Shown: positions 24,846 to 33,451, counted from the first letter of the stretch. The stretch: 64,000 bases of DNA from an uncultured Bacteroidales bacterium (GCA_900318835.1 ONLW01000012.1:1-64000); one strand, 5' to 3'. Numbers and translations: made by a program. The notes: generated from the letters alone by a model not told the origin.

Positions 24846-25667
24846 ATGCGCGTTATTATTACAAAAGACTACGACGAAATGTCGGTCTGGGCCGCCAATT
24901 ATGTGGCCAAGAAAATCATTGATTTTCACCCCACGGCAGAGCACCCCTTTGTCCTCGGATGCCCCACCGGTAGTTCACCCCTAGGACTGTACCAGCATCT
25001 AGTGAAGCTCAACAAAAAAGGTGTGTTGAGTTTCCAGAACGTGGTGACTTTCAATATGGACGAGTATGTAGGACTTGACGTCAACCACCCCGAAAGCTAC
25101 CACTCATTCATGTGGAACAACTTCTTCAACCATATCGACATCAAGAAGGGAAACGTCCATATTCTCGACGGCAACGCGAAAGACCTGATGGCCGAGTGCA
25201 AACACTATGAAGAAATGATTGCCGACGCTGGCGGCGTTGATCTCTTCATGGGAGGTGTAGGTCCCGATGGTCACATCGCCTTCAACGAGCCTGGATCCTC
25301 TCTGGCCAGCCGCACCCGCATCAAGACGCTGACCACCAACACCATCCAGGCCAACTGCCGCTTCTTCGACAACGACGAGTCCAAGGTCCCCAAGCAGGCC
25401 CTTACCGTCGGAGTGGGTACCGTGATGGATGCCCGCGAGGTTCTCATCCTTTGCAACGGTCCCAAGAAAGCCCGTGCCCTGCGCCACCTGATTGAGGAAG
25501 GCGTCAACCACATGTGGACCAGCAGCATGCTGCAGATGCACCCCCATGCCGTGGTGGTGTGCGACGAGGAAGCTTCTGTCGAACTCAAAATGAGCACCTA
25601 CGATTACTTCAAGGACAAACAGCGCATCGAAGGCTCCATCGAAGAATTCATCAACCTTTACAAATAA
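24846..25667 (+). CDS. nagB: Glucosamine-6-phosphate deaminase
   Basis: 273 residues; converts glucosamine-6-phosphate to fructose-6-phosphate and ammonia in amino-sugar catabolism. Motifs include LGCPTGSSPLGLY, FNMDEYVGLDVNHPESYHSFMW with the catalytic Asp, and MGGVGPDGHIAFNEPGSSLASRTRIKTL with the catalytic His and Glu. It is 4 bases from the following DUF4954 gene, so the two are co-transcribed, suggesting a shared amino-sugar role. Confidence 0.96.
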   Translation: MRVIITKDYDEMSVWAANYVAKKIIDFHPTAEHPFVLGCPTGSSPLGLYQHLVKLNKKGVLSFQNVVTFNMDEYVGLDVNHPESYHSFMWNNFFNHIDIKKGNVHILDGNAKDLMAECKHYEEMIADAGGVDLFMGGVGPDGHIAFNEPGSSLASRTRIKTLTTNTIQANCRFFDNDESKVPKQALTVGVGTVMDAREVLILCNGPKKARALRHLIEEGVNHMWTSSMLQMHPHAVVVCDEEASVELKMSTYDYFKDKQRIEGSIEEFINLYK

Positions 25668-25671
25668 GCCT

Positions 25672-27447
25672 ATGGCCACCAATTATCGTAATCTTACAGC
25701 AAACGAAATAAACCAACTGGAACGGCAGGGCAACCAAGCCGACAATTGGTCTACCGTACGTGTGGCCGAACCCTTCCATGTTGAATGCGTGAGAAACAGC
25801 ACCTTCGAGGGTGCTGTTTCTCTTGGCATCATAGAGCCTGAAACCCACAACGAAGGAGCACTCACTCTCCATGAAGGCATCTTCAACTCCACCTTCCGCA
25901 ACACCACCGTAGGCGACCATCCCGCCATCCGCAATGTCCACATGATTAGCGGCTACACTCTTGGCAACAACGTCCTGCTTTTCAATATCAACGAGATGAC
26001 CTGTGATCCCGATCACCTCTCTTGGCTCGAGCCCATGAACGAGAACGGCGGCCGCCGTATCCTCCCCTTCGGAAGCATGACCATTGGCGACGCCTATATG
26101 TGGGCACGCTACCGTGGCCGCAAGAGATTCATGGAAAAACTCGAACAGTTCACCCGCGACCTGCTGGCCTCCCCCGAAGGTCGCTACGGACAGGTGGGAG
26201 ACGGCTGCGTCGTCAAGAATACCAATCGGCTGCACAACGTCGTCATCCGGTCGACTGACATCGACCGCACAGTGGTCGACGGTTGCATCGTGCTCAGCGA
26301 TGGCGTCATCGGCTACGGATGCACCGTGGAGAACGGAATTATTGCCGAGCGCTTCCTGCTGGGCGAGCACGTGCACCTGGAATTCGGTTTGCGCCTGAAC
26401 GATACCGTGGTGGGAGACAACAGTACGTTGGCGCGCTGTGAGGTGGGCAACAGCATCATCTTCCCCGCCCACGAACAACACCATAACAACTCGTTCCTCA
26501 TCGCCGGTCTCATCATGGGACAGAGCAACATTGCCGCCGGCGGCACCATAGGTTCCAACCACAACAGCCGCACCGCCGACAACGAGTTGGCCGCTGGCCG
26601 AGGTTTCTGGCCAGGCCTCTGTTGCTCCTTCAAGCACAGCAGCCGCTTCGCATCCTACTGCCTGCTGGCCAAGGCCGATTACCCCGCCGAATTGAACATC
26701 ACGCTACCCTTCGCATTGGTTAACAACAACATCAACAAGGACCAACTCGAAGTGATGCCTGCCTACTGGTGGATGTACAATATGTACGCCATGGACCGCA
26801 ACAGCAAGAAGTTCGCCAAACGCGACAAGCGCAAACTCAAGGCCCAGCACATCGAGTTCGACAGTCTGGCTCCCGACACCGCCGAGGAGATACTCCTCGG
26901 CATAAAGCAGTTGCGCGCCTGGATGGCCGCCTCTACTTCCGATACCGTCTATGCTCAGGGGCAAGAGAAGAGCAAGCGTCCCACGGTAGTGCTGAAAGCC
27001 AACGAAGGCCTCAAAGCCTACGAAGACATGCTCGTTTTCTACGCCATGAAGACGCTGGAAGGTGAAAGGTCAAAGGTCAAAGGTGAGAGGTTAAATGACT
27101 GGGTCAATATCGGAGGCCAGCTCGTCACCAGACCCGACATGGAACAACTCATCACCGATGTGGAGAATGGCACCATCGGCAGTTGGCACCAGCTGCACGA
27201 GCGCATGGACACCCTATGGGAGGCTTATCCCGCCCAGCGCGAGGCTCACGCTTACGGCGTCCTCTGCCGCTTGGCAGGAGTCGACGGACTCACCGATGAC
27301 CTTTGGCAGTGCTACCGGCAGCGCTACGATGAAATACTGGAATTTATAGAAGAGCAAAAAGTAGCCAGCCGCCACAAGGATGAGGTGAATCCTTTCCGCA
27401 ACATGACCTATTGGGACGATGACGAACGCGCCGCCGTCCTCGAATAA
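25672..27447 (+). CDS. DUF4954 left-handed beta-helix protein
   Basis: 591 residues of the Bacteroidetes DUF4954 family. The central part is built of hexapeptide-like turns (VKNTNRLHNVVIRSTDIDRTVVDGCIVLSDGVIGYGCTVENGI), then FIIPA-type repeats and AGGTIGSNHNSRTADNELAAGRGFWPGL, suggesting a sugar-nucleotide or acyltransferase-like beta-helix. No catalytic assignment is known. Linkage to nagB points to amino-sugar metabolism. Four 7-bp units at 27064-27091 (GAAAGGT, CAAAGGT, CAAAGGT, GAGAGGT) are inserted in frame and encode the odd segment ERSKVKGERL. Confidence 0.85.
   Translation: MATNYRNLTANEINQLERQGNQADNWSTVRVAEPFHVECVRNSTFEGAVSLGIIEPETHNEGALTLHEGIFNSTFRNTTVGDHPAIRNVHMISGYTLGNNVLLFNINEMTCDPDHLSWLEPMNENGGRRILPFGSMTIGDAYMWARYRGRKRFMEKLEQFTRDLLASPEGRYGQVGDGCVVKNTNRLHNVVIRSTDIDRTVVDGCIVLSDGVIGYGCTVENGIIAERFLLGEHVHLEFGLRLNDTVVGDNSTLARCEVGNSIIFPAHEQHHNNSFLIAGLIMGQSNIAAGGTIGSNHNSRTADNELAAGRGFWPGLCCSFKHSSRFASYCLLAKADYPAELNITLPFALVNNNINKDQLEVMPAYWWMYNMYAMDRNSKKFAKRDKRKLKAQHIEFDSLAPDTAEEILLGIKQLRAWMAASTSDTVYAQGQEKSKRPTVVLKANEGLKAYEDMLVFYAMKTLEGERSKVKGERLNDWVNIGGQLVTRPDMEQLITDVENGTIGSWHQLHERMDTLWEAYPAQREAHAYGVLCRLAGVDGLTDDLWQCYRQRYDEILEFIEEQKVASRHKDEVNPFRNMTYWDDDERAAVLE
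27064..27091 (+). repeat. Four-unit heptamer array in the DUF4954 gene
   Basis: GAAAGGT, CAAAGGT, CAAAGGT, GAGAGGT, contiguous and inside the coding frame. Confidence 0.75.
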
Positions 27448-27458
27448 CCCCACTTCCA

Positions 27459-27526
27459 CCCCTCCCGACGGGGAGGGGCTGGATGAGGAAGAAAAAAAGC
27501 CGCTCTCATTCGGGAGCGGCTTTGTA
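27459..27526. terminator. Bidirectional terminators between DUF4954 and rpsT
   Basis: CCCCTCCC/GGGAGGGG (27459-27478) forms a first hairpin without a T tract. The second, AAAGCCGCTC/GAGCGGCTTT (27496-27523), has T-rich sequence on both outer sides and can serve both convergent genes. Confidence 0.75.
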
Positions 27527-27551
27527 CTTTTCAAGGATTCGCTGTGTCGAT

Positions 27552-27803
27552 TTACATAGCGTTAACTTGACGCATGCACTTCGACTTCAGGTTGGAAGCT
27601 TTGTTCTTGTGGATGATGCTGCGTTTGGCAAGCTTGTCGATGATGCTAATCATCTTGGGCAGACGCTCGGTAGCCACGGCCTTGTCTTCCAGAGCACGGA
27701 AGTCGCGCAGAGCGTTGCGCATGGTCTTGGCGTAGTATCTGTTCTCAACTCTTCTTTTTTCGCTCGAGCGAATTCTCTTTTTTGCAGACTTGTGGTGTGC
27801 CAT
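27552..27803 (-). CDS. rpsT: 30S ribosomal protein S20
   Basis: 83 residues, highly basic, starting MAHHKSAKKRIRSSEKRRVENR and carrying IDKLAKRSIIHKNKASNLKSKC near the end, the S20 pattern. It binds 16S rRNA in the small subunit. It is transcribed behind tRNA-Glu from the promoter at 28004-28033; no intervening terminator is evident. Confidence 0.97.
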   Translation of the reverse strand: MAHHKSAKKRIRSSEKRRVENRYYAKTMRNALRDFRALEDKAVATERLPKMISIIDKLAKRSIIHKNKASNLKSKCMRQVNAM

Positions 27804-27845
27804 AAATTAATTGTTGTTCTTCTTATTATTATTTATTCTTCTCAG

Positions 27846-27920
27846 TACCGCGTGCGGGATTCGAACCCGCGATTTTGAGAATGAAAATCTCACGTCCTGG
27901 GCCAGCTAGACGAACGCGGC
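27846..27920 (-). tRNA. tRNA-Glu (anticodon TTC)
   Basis: 75 bases on the minus strand with acceptor arms GCCGCGT/ACGCGGT (first pair G-U), D arm TTCGTCTAGCTGGCCCAGGA, anticodon loop TTTTCAT giving TTC, and T loop GGTTCGAATCC. CCA is not encoded. The layout matches bacterial tRNA-Glu. It heads a transcript with rpsT. Confidence 0.95.
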
Positions 27921-28003
27921 ATCACTTCTTGTGTCCCAACCGAATCATCTAAAAACATTTCGAATTCATTTTTTCGGTTAGATTTTCTCATCAAAAGCGG
28001 GTG

Positions 28004-28033
28004 CAAAAGTACGAACATTTTCCGATATGGCAA
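28004..28033 (-). promoter_or_regulatory. Promoter of tRNA-Glu and rpsT
   Basis: Minus strand: TTG at 28033-28031, 19-base spacer, TACTTTTG at 28011-28004. Confidence 0.8.
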
Positions 28034-28071
28034 AATTTTTTTCAACGCCATCGGTTGATATCTTTCCATTT

Positions 28072-28776
28072 CTACTCGCTATCTGCCTGAAAACGAAAGC
28101 CTAAACGCTTACCTGTCACCAGCATTTTTTTATCAAAATTGCTTCTCATCTCACCCACCGAGACAAGCTTAACTTCGTCGTACGGAGGGGTCAGAAGATC
28201 AAAATTGGTGGTGTATTCGATGGCCGATTCGACAATTCCCTGGACGCTCTCCGGCGTCACTGTCGAGGTGTTGAAATTGGTGTACAACATGCCCAGCTCA
28301 CGCTTGCCCTCGATAAAGTAGTGCTTCTCGTTGTTGACAAACACACGCCCAATCATGTAGCCCAAATCGTTGTCACGTTGATATATAAAACTATCGGCCA
28401 AGAAGTTATAGATATGAATCACACCGCAATAGCTCCTCCGTGGATCCTCTCTAACGTAGGGGGTCTTCATCACCTGATGGTCGCGCGAGAACTCGAAAAC
28501 ATTGGTATGCATCATAAACAGCAGAACGTCGCCCGCGAACATCACTTCGAACTCGAAGTCACCACGGTCGGTAAACTCGAACGCCACCTGGCGGCCCTCC
28601 TGACGGCAACGGTCGCGGAAGAGTTGAATCAGTTCGCGCGTTTGCCTGCGGAAAATCTCGAAGGTCTCCTTCGTGGCATCAAATACATTCTGTTTCAGCT
28701 CGCTTTTCGTGAAAACGAGGTCCTTGAGAGAATCTTTCAGTTCCATAAAAAGTTTCCTTTCTTTCAACTTGCTCAT
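28072..28776 (-). CDS. Conserved hypothetical protein
   Basis: 234 residues, soluble, without signal or membrane helix. It starts MSKLKERKLFMELKDSLKDLVF; Met11 (28746) is an alternative start. A central block (FEFTDRGDFEFEVMFAGDVLLFMMHTNVFEF...RSYCGVIHIYNFLADSF) looks like a well-packed alpha/beta domain and the whole gene has host-like composition, suggesting a conserved Bacteroidales protein. I do not recognise the family. It is divergent from the ECF sigma gene across a 349-bp regulatory gap. Confidence 0.78.
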   Translation of the reverse strand: MSKLKERKLFMELKDSLKDLVFTKSELKQNVFDATKETFEIFRRQTRELIQLFRDRCRQEGRQVAFEFTDRGDFEFEVMFAGDVLLFMMHTNVFEFSRDHQVMKTPYVREDPRRSYCGVIHIYNFLADSFIYQRDNDLGYMIGRVFVNNEKHYFIEGKRELGMLYTNFNTSTVTPESVQGIVESAIEYTTNFDLLTPPYDEVKLVSVGEMRSNFDKKMLVTGKRLGFRFQADSE

Positions 28777-28862
28777 AACGCGGAACGACCTTTTTTATTG
28801 TCCAGACTCTTCTGTTTTTTATCCCGAAAAAGCGCTTTCATAAACATCTGATCACAAATACC

Positions 28863-28956
28863 TTCTACCCACCAACTCTTACCCATCTCTTTACCATCAC
28901 CTAACCAACTCCTACCATGGTAGGAGTTGGTTAGGAGTTGATAGGTGATTCATAGG
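28863..28956 (+). repeat. 11-bp-phased palindromic array, copy C
   Basis: TACC/AACC units at 28866, 28880, 28892, 28903 and 28913 lead into a perfect 36-bp palindrome (28900-28935), with mirrored TAGG units at 28921, 28932, 28942 and 28953. It lies 90 bases before the sigma-gene promoter. The remainder of 28777-29125 is AT-rich and holds no gene. Confidence 0.75.
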
Positions 28957-29020
28957 CAGTTAGAGACTAGGTAAAATTAGTCATTGGAGGGGTATTTTTT
29001 AACTTTTTTCTTTTTTTTAC

Positions 29021-29049
29021 TTGCATGTTAAAAAAAAGTTGTATCTTTG
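29021..29049 (+). promoter_or_regulatory. Sigma-gene promoter with CATGT box
   Basis: TTG at 29021-29023, CATGT at 29024-29028, an A tract, then TATCTTTG at 29042-29049. CATGT is exactly 13 bases from the -7 box, as at 38037 and 52017. Confidence 0.75.
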
Positions 29050-29125
29050 CAGCCGAAATCATGTAGAACCAAACAGGATTGAATGAAGCAATCGTATCAG
29101 TTTTAACCCCCTAAAATAGAGGAAT

Positions 29126-29719
29126 ATGACGGACGTAAAAATCAGACAACTGTCAGACAATGAACTGATTCTGCGCTACCAAGAAGGCGATGCATCTTGT
29201 TTTGAAGTGCTCCTCGAGCGCTACCAAGCCAAGGTGTATGGCTACATTTTTTCTGTAGTGAAAGAGAAAGAAACAGCGGACGATATCTTTCAGGACACCT
29301 TCTACAAGGTTATCGTCACCATCAATTCCGGCCTCTATAAAGACGAGAACAAGTTTGTACATTGGGTGATGCGTATTGCGCATAATCTGATTGTGGATTA
29401 CTTCCGTCGCAACAACAAGATGCCCATGGTACCCAACAAGCCCGAGGGCGATGTGGTTGACAACCTGAAGGTTCAGGACGAGAACGCCGAGCATGCCATC
29501 ATGAAGAAGCAAACCAGCGCTAACATCCGCAAGCTTGTGAAGATGCTCCCTGCCGAGCAGCGTCGCGTGGTCATCCTGCGCCACTATGGCAAGTGCGACT
29601 TCAAGGACATCGCCGCCCGTACCGGCGTGAGCATCAACACGGCCCTCGGCCGCATGCGCTACGCCATCATCAACCTACGCCGCTTGGCACAGGAAAACAA
29701 TATGTATATTGAACTATAA
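29126..29719 (+). CDS. ECF-type RNA polymerase sigma factor
   Basis: 197 residues with sigma region 2 (FEVLLERYQAKVYGYIFSVVKEKETADDIFQDTFYKV, about 24-63) and region 4 (LPAEQRRVVILRHYGKCDFKDIAARTGVSINTALGRMRYAIINLRR, about 143-190). Regions 1 and 3 are absent, as in extracytoplasmic-function sigma factors. No anti-sigma gene is adjacent. In Porphyromonas an ECF factor (SigP) drives T9SS genes; whether this is its counterpart is unproven, but its promoter shares a box with a T9SS cargo gene and the PorE-like gene here, which makes the link worth testing. Confidence 0.9.
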   Translation: MTDVKIRQLSDNELILRYQEGDASCFEVLLERYQAKVYGYIFSVVKEKETADDIFQDTFYKVIVTINSGLYKDENKFVHWVMRIAHNLIVDYFRRNNKMPMVPNKPEGDVVDNLKVQDENAEHAIMKKQTSANIRKLVKMLPAEQRRVVILRHYGKCDFKDIAARTGVSINTALGRMRYAIINLRRLAQENNMYIEL

Positions 29720-29754
29720 GCAGACAATAGTCAGTAGTTAAGCAGATAAGTAGA

Positions 29755-30495
29755 TTGATTAGTAAAAATAAACTGAAGGAATTGGCCGCCTACCGCCTGC
29801 AGAAACGTTGCGACGAGGAGGCGGTTTTTGTTGTCGAAGGGCCCAAGATGGCTTCCGAGGCGATGGCGTCGGGTTTCGTCATCAAGGTGGTATGCGCTAC
29901 AGCGGAATGGCTGTCGGATTACGCCGACAGCATGGTGGCCGAAGAGACCTTCGAGGTGAGTCCTGCAGAATTGGAAAGGCTTTCCAACTTCAAGACAGCC
30001 AATCAGATATGGATGCTTTTGGAGAGGAATAGGGAATGCAGAAAGTGGAATGCGGAAAGTGGTCTTACGCTGGCACTCGACAAGATACAGGATCCCGGAA
30101 ACATGGGCACCATGCTGCGGACAGCCGATTGGTTCGGCGTGCGCCATGTGGTGTGCAGCCGCGACACCGTCAGTTGCTACAACCCCAAGGTGGTTCGGTC
30201 GACCATGGGAGCCATATTCCGCACAAAAGTGGAGTACGTTGACCTGCCCAGATGGCTAGCCAACTGCAACATGCCCGTCTTCGGAGCCTCGTTGCAGGGC
30301 AAATCCATTGTCGGCAGGGACGCCGCCTCTCTCAACGAGGCAGTATTGCTCATTGGCAACGAGAGCCGCGGCATTTCCGAAGAGGCTATGGCTCAGGTGA
30401 CTGACCCCGTGCTCATTCCCAATATTGGCGGCACCGCCGAAAGCCTCAACGCAGCTGTGGCTGCAGGAATTCTGATGAACTGGATGACAAAATAG
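29755..30495 (+). CDS. SpoU/TrmH family RNA 2'-O-methyltransferase
   Basis: 246 residues from a TTG start; no ATG is available upstream before a stop. Family motifs are DKIQDPGNMGTMLRTADWFG, LLIGNESRGISEEAM and IPNIGGTAESLNAAVAAGILMNWM, the knotted SPOUT methylase core. These enzymes methylate ribose in rRNA or tRNA. A 28-bp array of heptamers (30033-30060) adds the in-frame segment RECRKWNAESG just before motif 1. It lies 5 bases before thiL, so thiL and pcm probably follow on the same transcript. Confidence 0.92.
   Translation: MISKNKLKELAAYRLQKRCDEEAVFVVEGPKMASEAMASGFVIKVVCATAEWLSDYADSMVAEETFEVSPAELERLSNFKTANQIWMLLERNRECRKWNAESGLTLALDKIQDPGNMGTMLRTADWFGVRHVVCSRDTVSCYNPKVVRSTMGAIFRTKVEYVDLPRWLANCNMPVFGASLQGKSIVGRDAASLNEAVLLIGNESRGISEEAMAQVTDPVLIPNIGGTAESLNAAVAAGILMNWMTK
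30033..30060 (+). repeat. Four-unit heptamer array in the SpoU methylase gene
   Basis: GGAATGC, AGAAAGT, GGAATGC, GGAAAGT: two 14-bp copies, in frame. Confidence 0.7.
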
Positions 30496-30500
30496 TATTT

Positions 30501-31526
30501 ATGGAACAACTACAATATCAAGAAGGAAGAACAGAGATTGGACAATTGGGCAAGGTAGCCCTCATCGACCGACTGACAGCCGACACTGGCTGTCAAGGCG
30601 ACGACGCTGCCGTGCTTGGCAAAGGCAAGAAACGCACCCTTGTCACAGTGCAAACCTTAGTGGAAGGTGTGGATTTCGACATGATGTACACTCCACTCAA
30701 ACACTTGGGATACAAATCTGTAGCCGTGGCCATAAGCAACATTGCCGCCATGAACGGCGCACCGCGCCATGCACTGGTATCCCTCGCCGTAAGCAACCGC
30801 TACTCGGTGGAGGCCCTCGACGAACTCTACGCCGGTGTCCGCCTCTGCTGTGATCGCTACAACGTGAGCCTCATAGGTGGCGACACACGAAGCACGAGAG
30901 CTGGCATGGTTCTGACTGTCACAGCGATAGGGGATGCCGACGAGGACAAGATTGCCTACCGCAGCGGAGCCAAACACAACGACCTCATCTGCGTCAGCGG
31001 TGACCTCGGCAGTGCCTATGCGGGCCTGCTTGTGCTTGAGCGCGAAAAAGTCACCTACCAGGCCAACCCCAACTTCCAGCCTGACCTCGACGGCTTCGAC
31101 TATGTGCTGGAACGTTTTCTCAAGCCCGAGCCCAGAATGGATATCGTGAAAAAACTGGCTGAAAAAGAAGTGGTGCCGACCTCGATGACCGACGTCAGCG
31201 AAGGACTGGCCGACAGCCTATTGCACCTCGGCAAGGCCTCTGGCTACGGCTGCGAGGTATATGAAGAAAGACTACCTATAGACTATCAATGTTCGCGCGT
31301 ATGCTCGGAGATGAGCAAGAACATGCTGCCCGTGAGTTGCGCCCTCAATGGCGGCCGTGACTACGAATTGCTCTTCACCGTGGACCAGAAAGATTATGAG
31401 AAAATCAAGACCATGGAGGGCATCCACATCATCGGCTACGTCACCGAGAAGGGCATGCCCAGCGTGATGGTCACACCGCAAAACACTACCATCGAACTCC
31501 GCGCACAAGGCTTTACCAAGCAATGA
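30501..31526 (+). CDS. thiL: Thiamine-monophosphate kinase
   Basis: 341 residues; phosphorylates thiamine monophosphate to the active diphosphate. Motifs: GDDAAVLGKGKKRTLVTVQTLVEGVDF near 33-59, GYKSVAVAISNIAAMNGAPRHALVSLAV, LIGGDTRST, and DVSEGLADSLLHLGKASGYGCEVYEERLPI. Length is typical. It is in line with the SpoU methylase gene and overlaps pcm by 4 bases. Confidence 0.95.
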   Translation: MEQLQYQEGRTEIGQLGKVALIDRLTADTGCQGDDAAVLGKGKKRTLVTVQTLVEGVDFDMMYTPLKHLGYKSVAVAISNIAAMNGAPRHALVSLAVSNRYSVEALDELYAGVRLCCDRYNVSLIGGDTRSTRAGMVLTVTAIGDADEDKIAYRSGAKHNDLICVSGDLGSAYAGLLVLEREKVTYQANPNFQPDLDGFDYVLERFLKPEPRMDIVKKLAEKEVVPTSMTDVSEGLADSLLHLGKASGYGCEVYEERLPIDYQCSRVCSEMSKNMLPVSCALNGGRDYELLFTVDQKDYEKIKTMEGIHIIGYVTEKGMPSVMVTPQNTTIELRAQGFTKQ

Positions 31527-32188
31527 CACGACAGGACACATTCAAACATAAAGGATTACGAAAACAAATGGTCGAGGCCCTGAGAGCCAAGGGCATCGAC
31601 GATACAGCAGTGCTGCGAGCCATGGAAGAGGTGCCGCGTCACTGGTTTATCGATAGTGCACTAGACACCTTCGCCTATGAAGACAGGGCTCTGAAAATCA
31701 ACTGCGATCAGACCATCTCGCACCCTTCCACCGTAGCCATGCAGAGCCAGTTACTCAACGTACAACCCGGCATGAAGGTGCTGGAAATTGGCACCGGCAG
31801 TGGCTATCAAGCCGCCATCCTCAGCAAGATGGGAGCCAAAGTCTTCAGCGTCGAACGACAGAAAGGGCTCTTCGACAAGACCCGCGCGCTGCTCACGGAT
31901 CTGGGTTTCCGGGTGCGCTGCTTCCTAGGTGACGGCTACCAAGGGTTGCAGGAGGTAAACTACGGCCCCTATGACCGCATCATCGTCACCTGCGGTGCCC
32001 GCGAAATACCCACGGCACTGATGCAGCAACTCAAGGAGGGCGGCATTATGGTCATCCCCCTCGACGACGAGAATGGTCAGGAAATGTTACGAATCACCAA
32101 GGAGGGAGAGGAAAGTGAGAAATGGAAAGTGGAAAGATTTGGTGCCTACAGCTTTGTACCCATGCTCGACGGCCGCCAAATGCGCTAG
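31523..32188 (+). CDS. pcm: Protein-L-isoaspartate O-methyltransferase
   Basis: 221 residues; repairs isoaspartyl residues in aged proteins with S-adenosylmethionine. Motifs are DQTISHPSTVAMQSQLLNVQPGMKVLEIGTGSGYQAAIL and VTCGAREIPTALMQQLKEGGIMVIPL. Four heptamers (32110-32137) insert the charged segment EESEKWKVERF before the C-terminal strand. It overlaps thiL at its start (ATGA) and the opposite-strand gene at its stop by 4 bases. Confidence 0.94.
   Translation: MTRQDTFKHKGLRKQMVEALRAKGIDDTAVLRAMEEVPRHWFIDSALDTFAYEDRALKINCDQTISHPSTVAMQSQLLNVQPGMKVLEIGTGSGYQAAILSKMGAKVFSVERQKGLFDKTRALLTDLGFRVRCFLGDGYQGLQEVNYGPYDRIIVTCGAREIPTALMQQLKEGGIMVIPLDDENGQEMLRITKEGEESEKWKVERFGAYSFVPMLDGRQMR
32110..32137 (+). 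repeat. Four-unit heptamer array in pcm
   Basis: GGAAAGT, GAGAAAT, GGAAAGT, GGAAAGA, contiguous and in frame. Confidence 0.7.
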
Positions 32189-32547
32189 CGCAGAATGAAA
32201 TGCTGCTTCGAGAGACGAGAATTGGACACAGCAAGCCCTACGGAGAAGAGGTCGATGGTAGCCTGCCATTGCAGGTCGGCAATGATTGACTGCCAACGCG
32301 TTTCATCACGATGAGGGTGGTCGATGACAAGGAAGCAACCATCATGTGTGTCCAATGTGGCAGTATCGGCAGAGCGGTCAGCAGCGACATTGTACCGACG
32401 CTCCAATCGCCATACCACCTCGGCAAAACGCCCATGCGGAGCCCCATCTGCACGCGAGAAAAGCACCTCAGTGTAGAGCCCATAGACGAAAGGAGAATGC
32501 AGGTTGAACTGCGTCTTGGCACGAAGAAAATGTTGCAGCCGATTCAT
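32185..32547 (-). CDS. Shortened class I methyltransferase-like protein
   Basis: 120 residues. The N-terminus (MNRLQHFLRAKTQFNLHSPFVYGLYTEVL) and C-terminus (WQSIIADLQWQATIDLFSVGLAV...LSKQHFILR) match the two ends of a Bacteroidetes SAM-methyltransferase family of about 230-260 residues. The SAM-binding core between them is missing, though the frame is open throughout. It may be an internally deleted relic or a non-catalytic derivative. A -7 box at 32552-32559 ends only 5 bases before the ATG. Confidence 0.6.
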   Translation of the reverse strand: MNRLQHFLRAKTQFNLHSPFVYGLYTEVLFSRADGAPHGRFAEVVWRLERRYNVAADRSADTATLDTHDGCFLVIDHPHRDETRWQSIIADLQWQATIDLFSVGLAVSNSRLSKQHFILR

Positions 32548-32551
32548 GGTG

Positions 32552-32559
32552 CAAAGATA
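32552..32559 (-). promoter_or_regulatory. -7 box at the shortened methyltransferase gene
   Basis: Minus strand TATCTTTG, ending 5 bases before the ATG; transcription would begin at or near the start codon. Confidence 0.5.
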
Positions 32560-32565
32560 CAAAAT

Positions 32566-32593
32566 AAAGTTTAAAGTTTAGAGTTCAAAGTTT
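32566..32593 (+). repeat. Four-unit heptamer array before gldD
   Basis: AAAGTTT, AAAGTTT, AGAGTTC, AAAGTTT, ending 7 bases before the gldD ATG. Confidence 0.75.
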
Positions 32594-32600
32594 CAACGTA

Positions 32601-33260
32601 ATGAGAATCAAGAATATACTAGTCGCATTATTCATCTCAACCATACTGGTGGCGTGTGGAGGAAATGACTATTCGCCCAAGCCGAAAGCATACCTCCGCA
32701 TTGACCTGCCGGAACAACACTACTGGCTGGTCGACACCCTGCGCCTCCCTAGCGACACCACCATCATTGTCAACGGCGACACACTATCTTTCGGCAAACA
32801 AGCCAAGTCCCACAAGACTTTCCCCTTCATCTTCGAAGCCAATGAATGCGTGAAACTGGCAGAGAAAGACGCCCCCAAAGGCGAAGTGTGGTTGGATCTG
32901 AACTATCCACAGTGGGATGGTGTAGTGTTCCTTACTTACAAGCATCTGCGTTCATCTGGCGATTTGCGCGGACAGATCGACACCTCGTCGCGCATGCTCG
33001 AGAAACACTACCCATTCGCCTCAGGCATCGACGAACAGGTCTTCGAGAGCGACGACCATACGGTGCATGCCGTCAAATGGCGCCTCAAAGGCAAGAATGT
33101 GGCCTCCACCTACCAGTTCTATGCCACCGATTCGGTCCGCCACTTCCTCCGCGGAGCCGTCTTCATCAACCACGCTCCCAACAACGACTCCATTGCACCG
33201 GTGCTCGACTACATACACCACGACCTCGACCGCCTCATCGAGACCCTCCGCTGGCGGTAA
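32601..33260 (+). CDS. gldD: Gliding-motility/T9SS lipoprotein GldD
   Basis: 219 residues. A lipoprotein signal (ILVALFISTILVAC) places Cys19 as the lipidated residue. The mature part follows GldD closely: YSPKPKAYLRIDLPEQHY, VWLDLNYPQWDGVVFLTYK, FASGIDEQVFESDDHTVHAVKW, VRHFLRGAVFINHAPNNDSIAPVLDYI and HDLDRLIETLRWR. GldD is needed for gliding in Flavobacterium and is widespread with T9SS. It sits upstream of mrdA-rodA, separated by repeat copy D. Confidence 0.9.
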   Translation: MRIKNILVALFISTILVACGGNDYSPKPKAYLRIDLPEQHYWLVDTLRLPSDTTIIVNGDTLSFGKQAKSHKTFPFIFEANECVKLAEKDAPKGEVWLDLNYPQWDGVVFLTYKHLRSSGDLRGQIDTSSRMLEKHYPFASGIDEQVFESDDHTVHAVKWRLKGKNVASTYQFYATDSVRHFLRGAVFINHAPNNDSIAPVLDYIHHDLDRLIETLRWR

Positions 33261-33309
33261 GGTCCCATCTTCTCAATATCCATAAACAACAAGAAATCAA
33301 TATGGTGTA

Positions 33310-33375
33310 CTCATCAAGTCTTACCCAACTCTTTACCATCCCCTACACATCCCTTATCACGGTAAGTGATGGTGG
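33310..33375 (+). repeat. 11-bp-phased palindromic array, copy D
   Basis: Units TACC, TACC, TACA, TATC at 33322, 33334, 33344 and 33355, with an imperfect mirrored half (ACCATC/GATGGT). It is followed by GATGAGAAAAAATAT at 33393, also present after copy F. It lies 80 bases before mrdA. Confidence 0.6.
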
Positions 33376-33451
33376 ACAAATGATAAATGGCTGATGAGAA
33401 AAAATATGTTTTATGGGGCAATAATTCACATGCGGGCGCGTTATAGTTATT

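Noticed and set aside
28863-28956. Copy C as a simple rho-independent terminator
   Set aside because: The palindrome is long, but no T tract follows, units continue on both sides, and the same element recurs between divergent genes where no terminator is needed.
29717-29750. Another four-unit array between the sigma and SpoU genes
   Set aside because: TAAGCAGA recurs with similar AGTAG words, but the spacing is irregular and a clean unit could not be defined.
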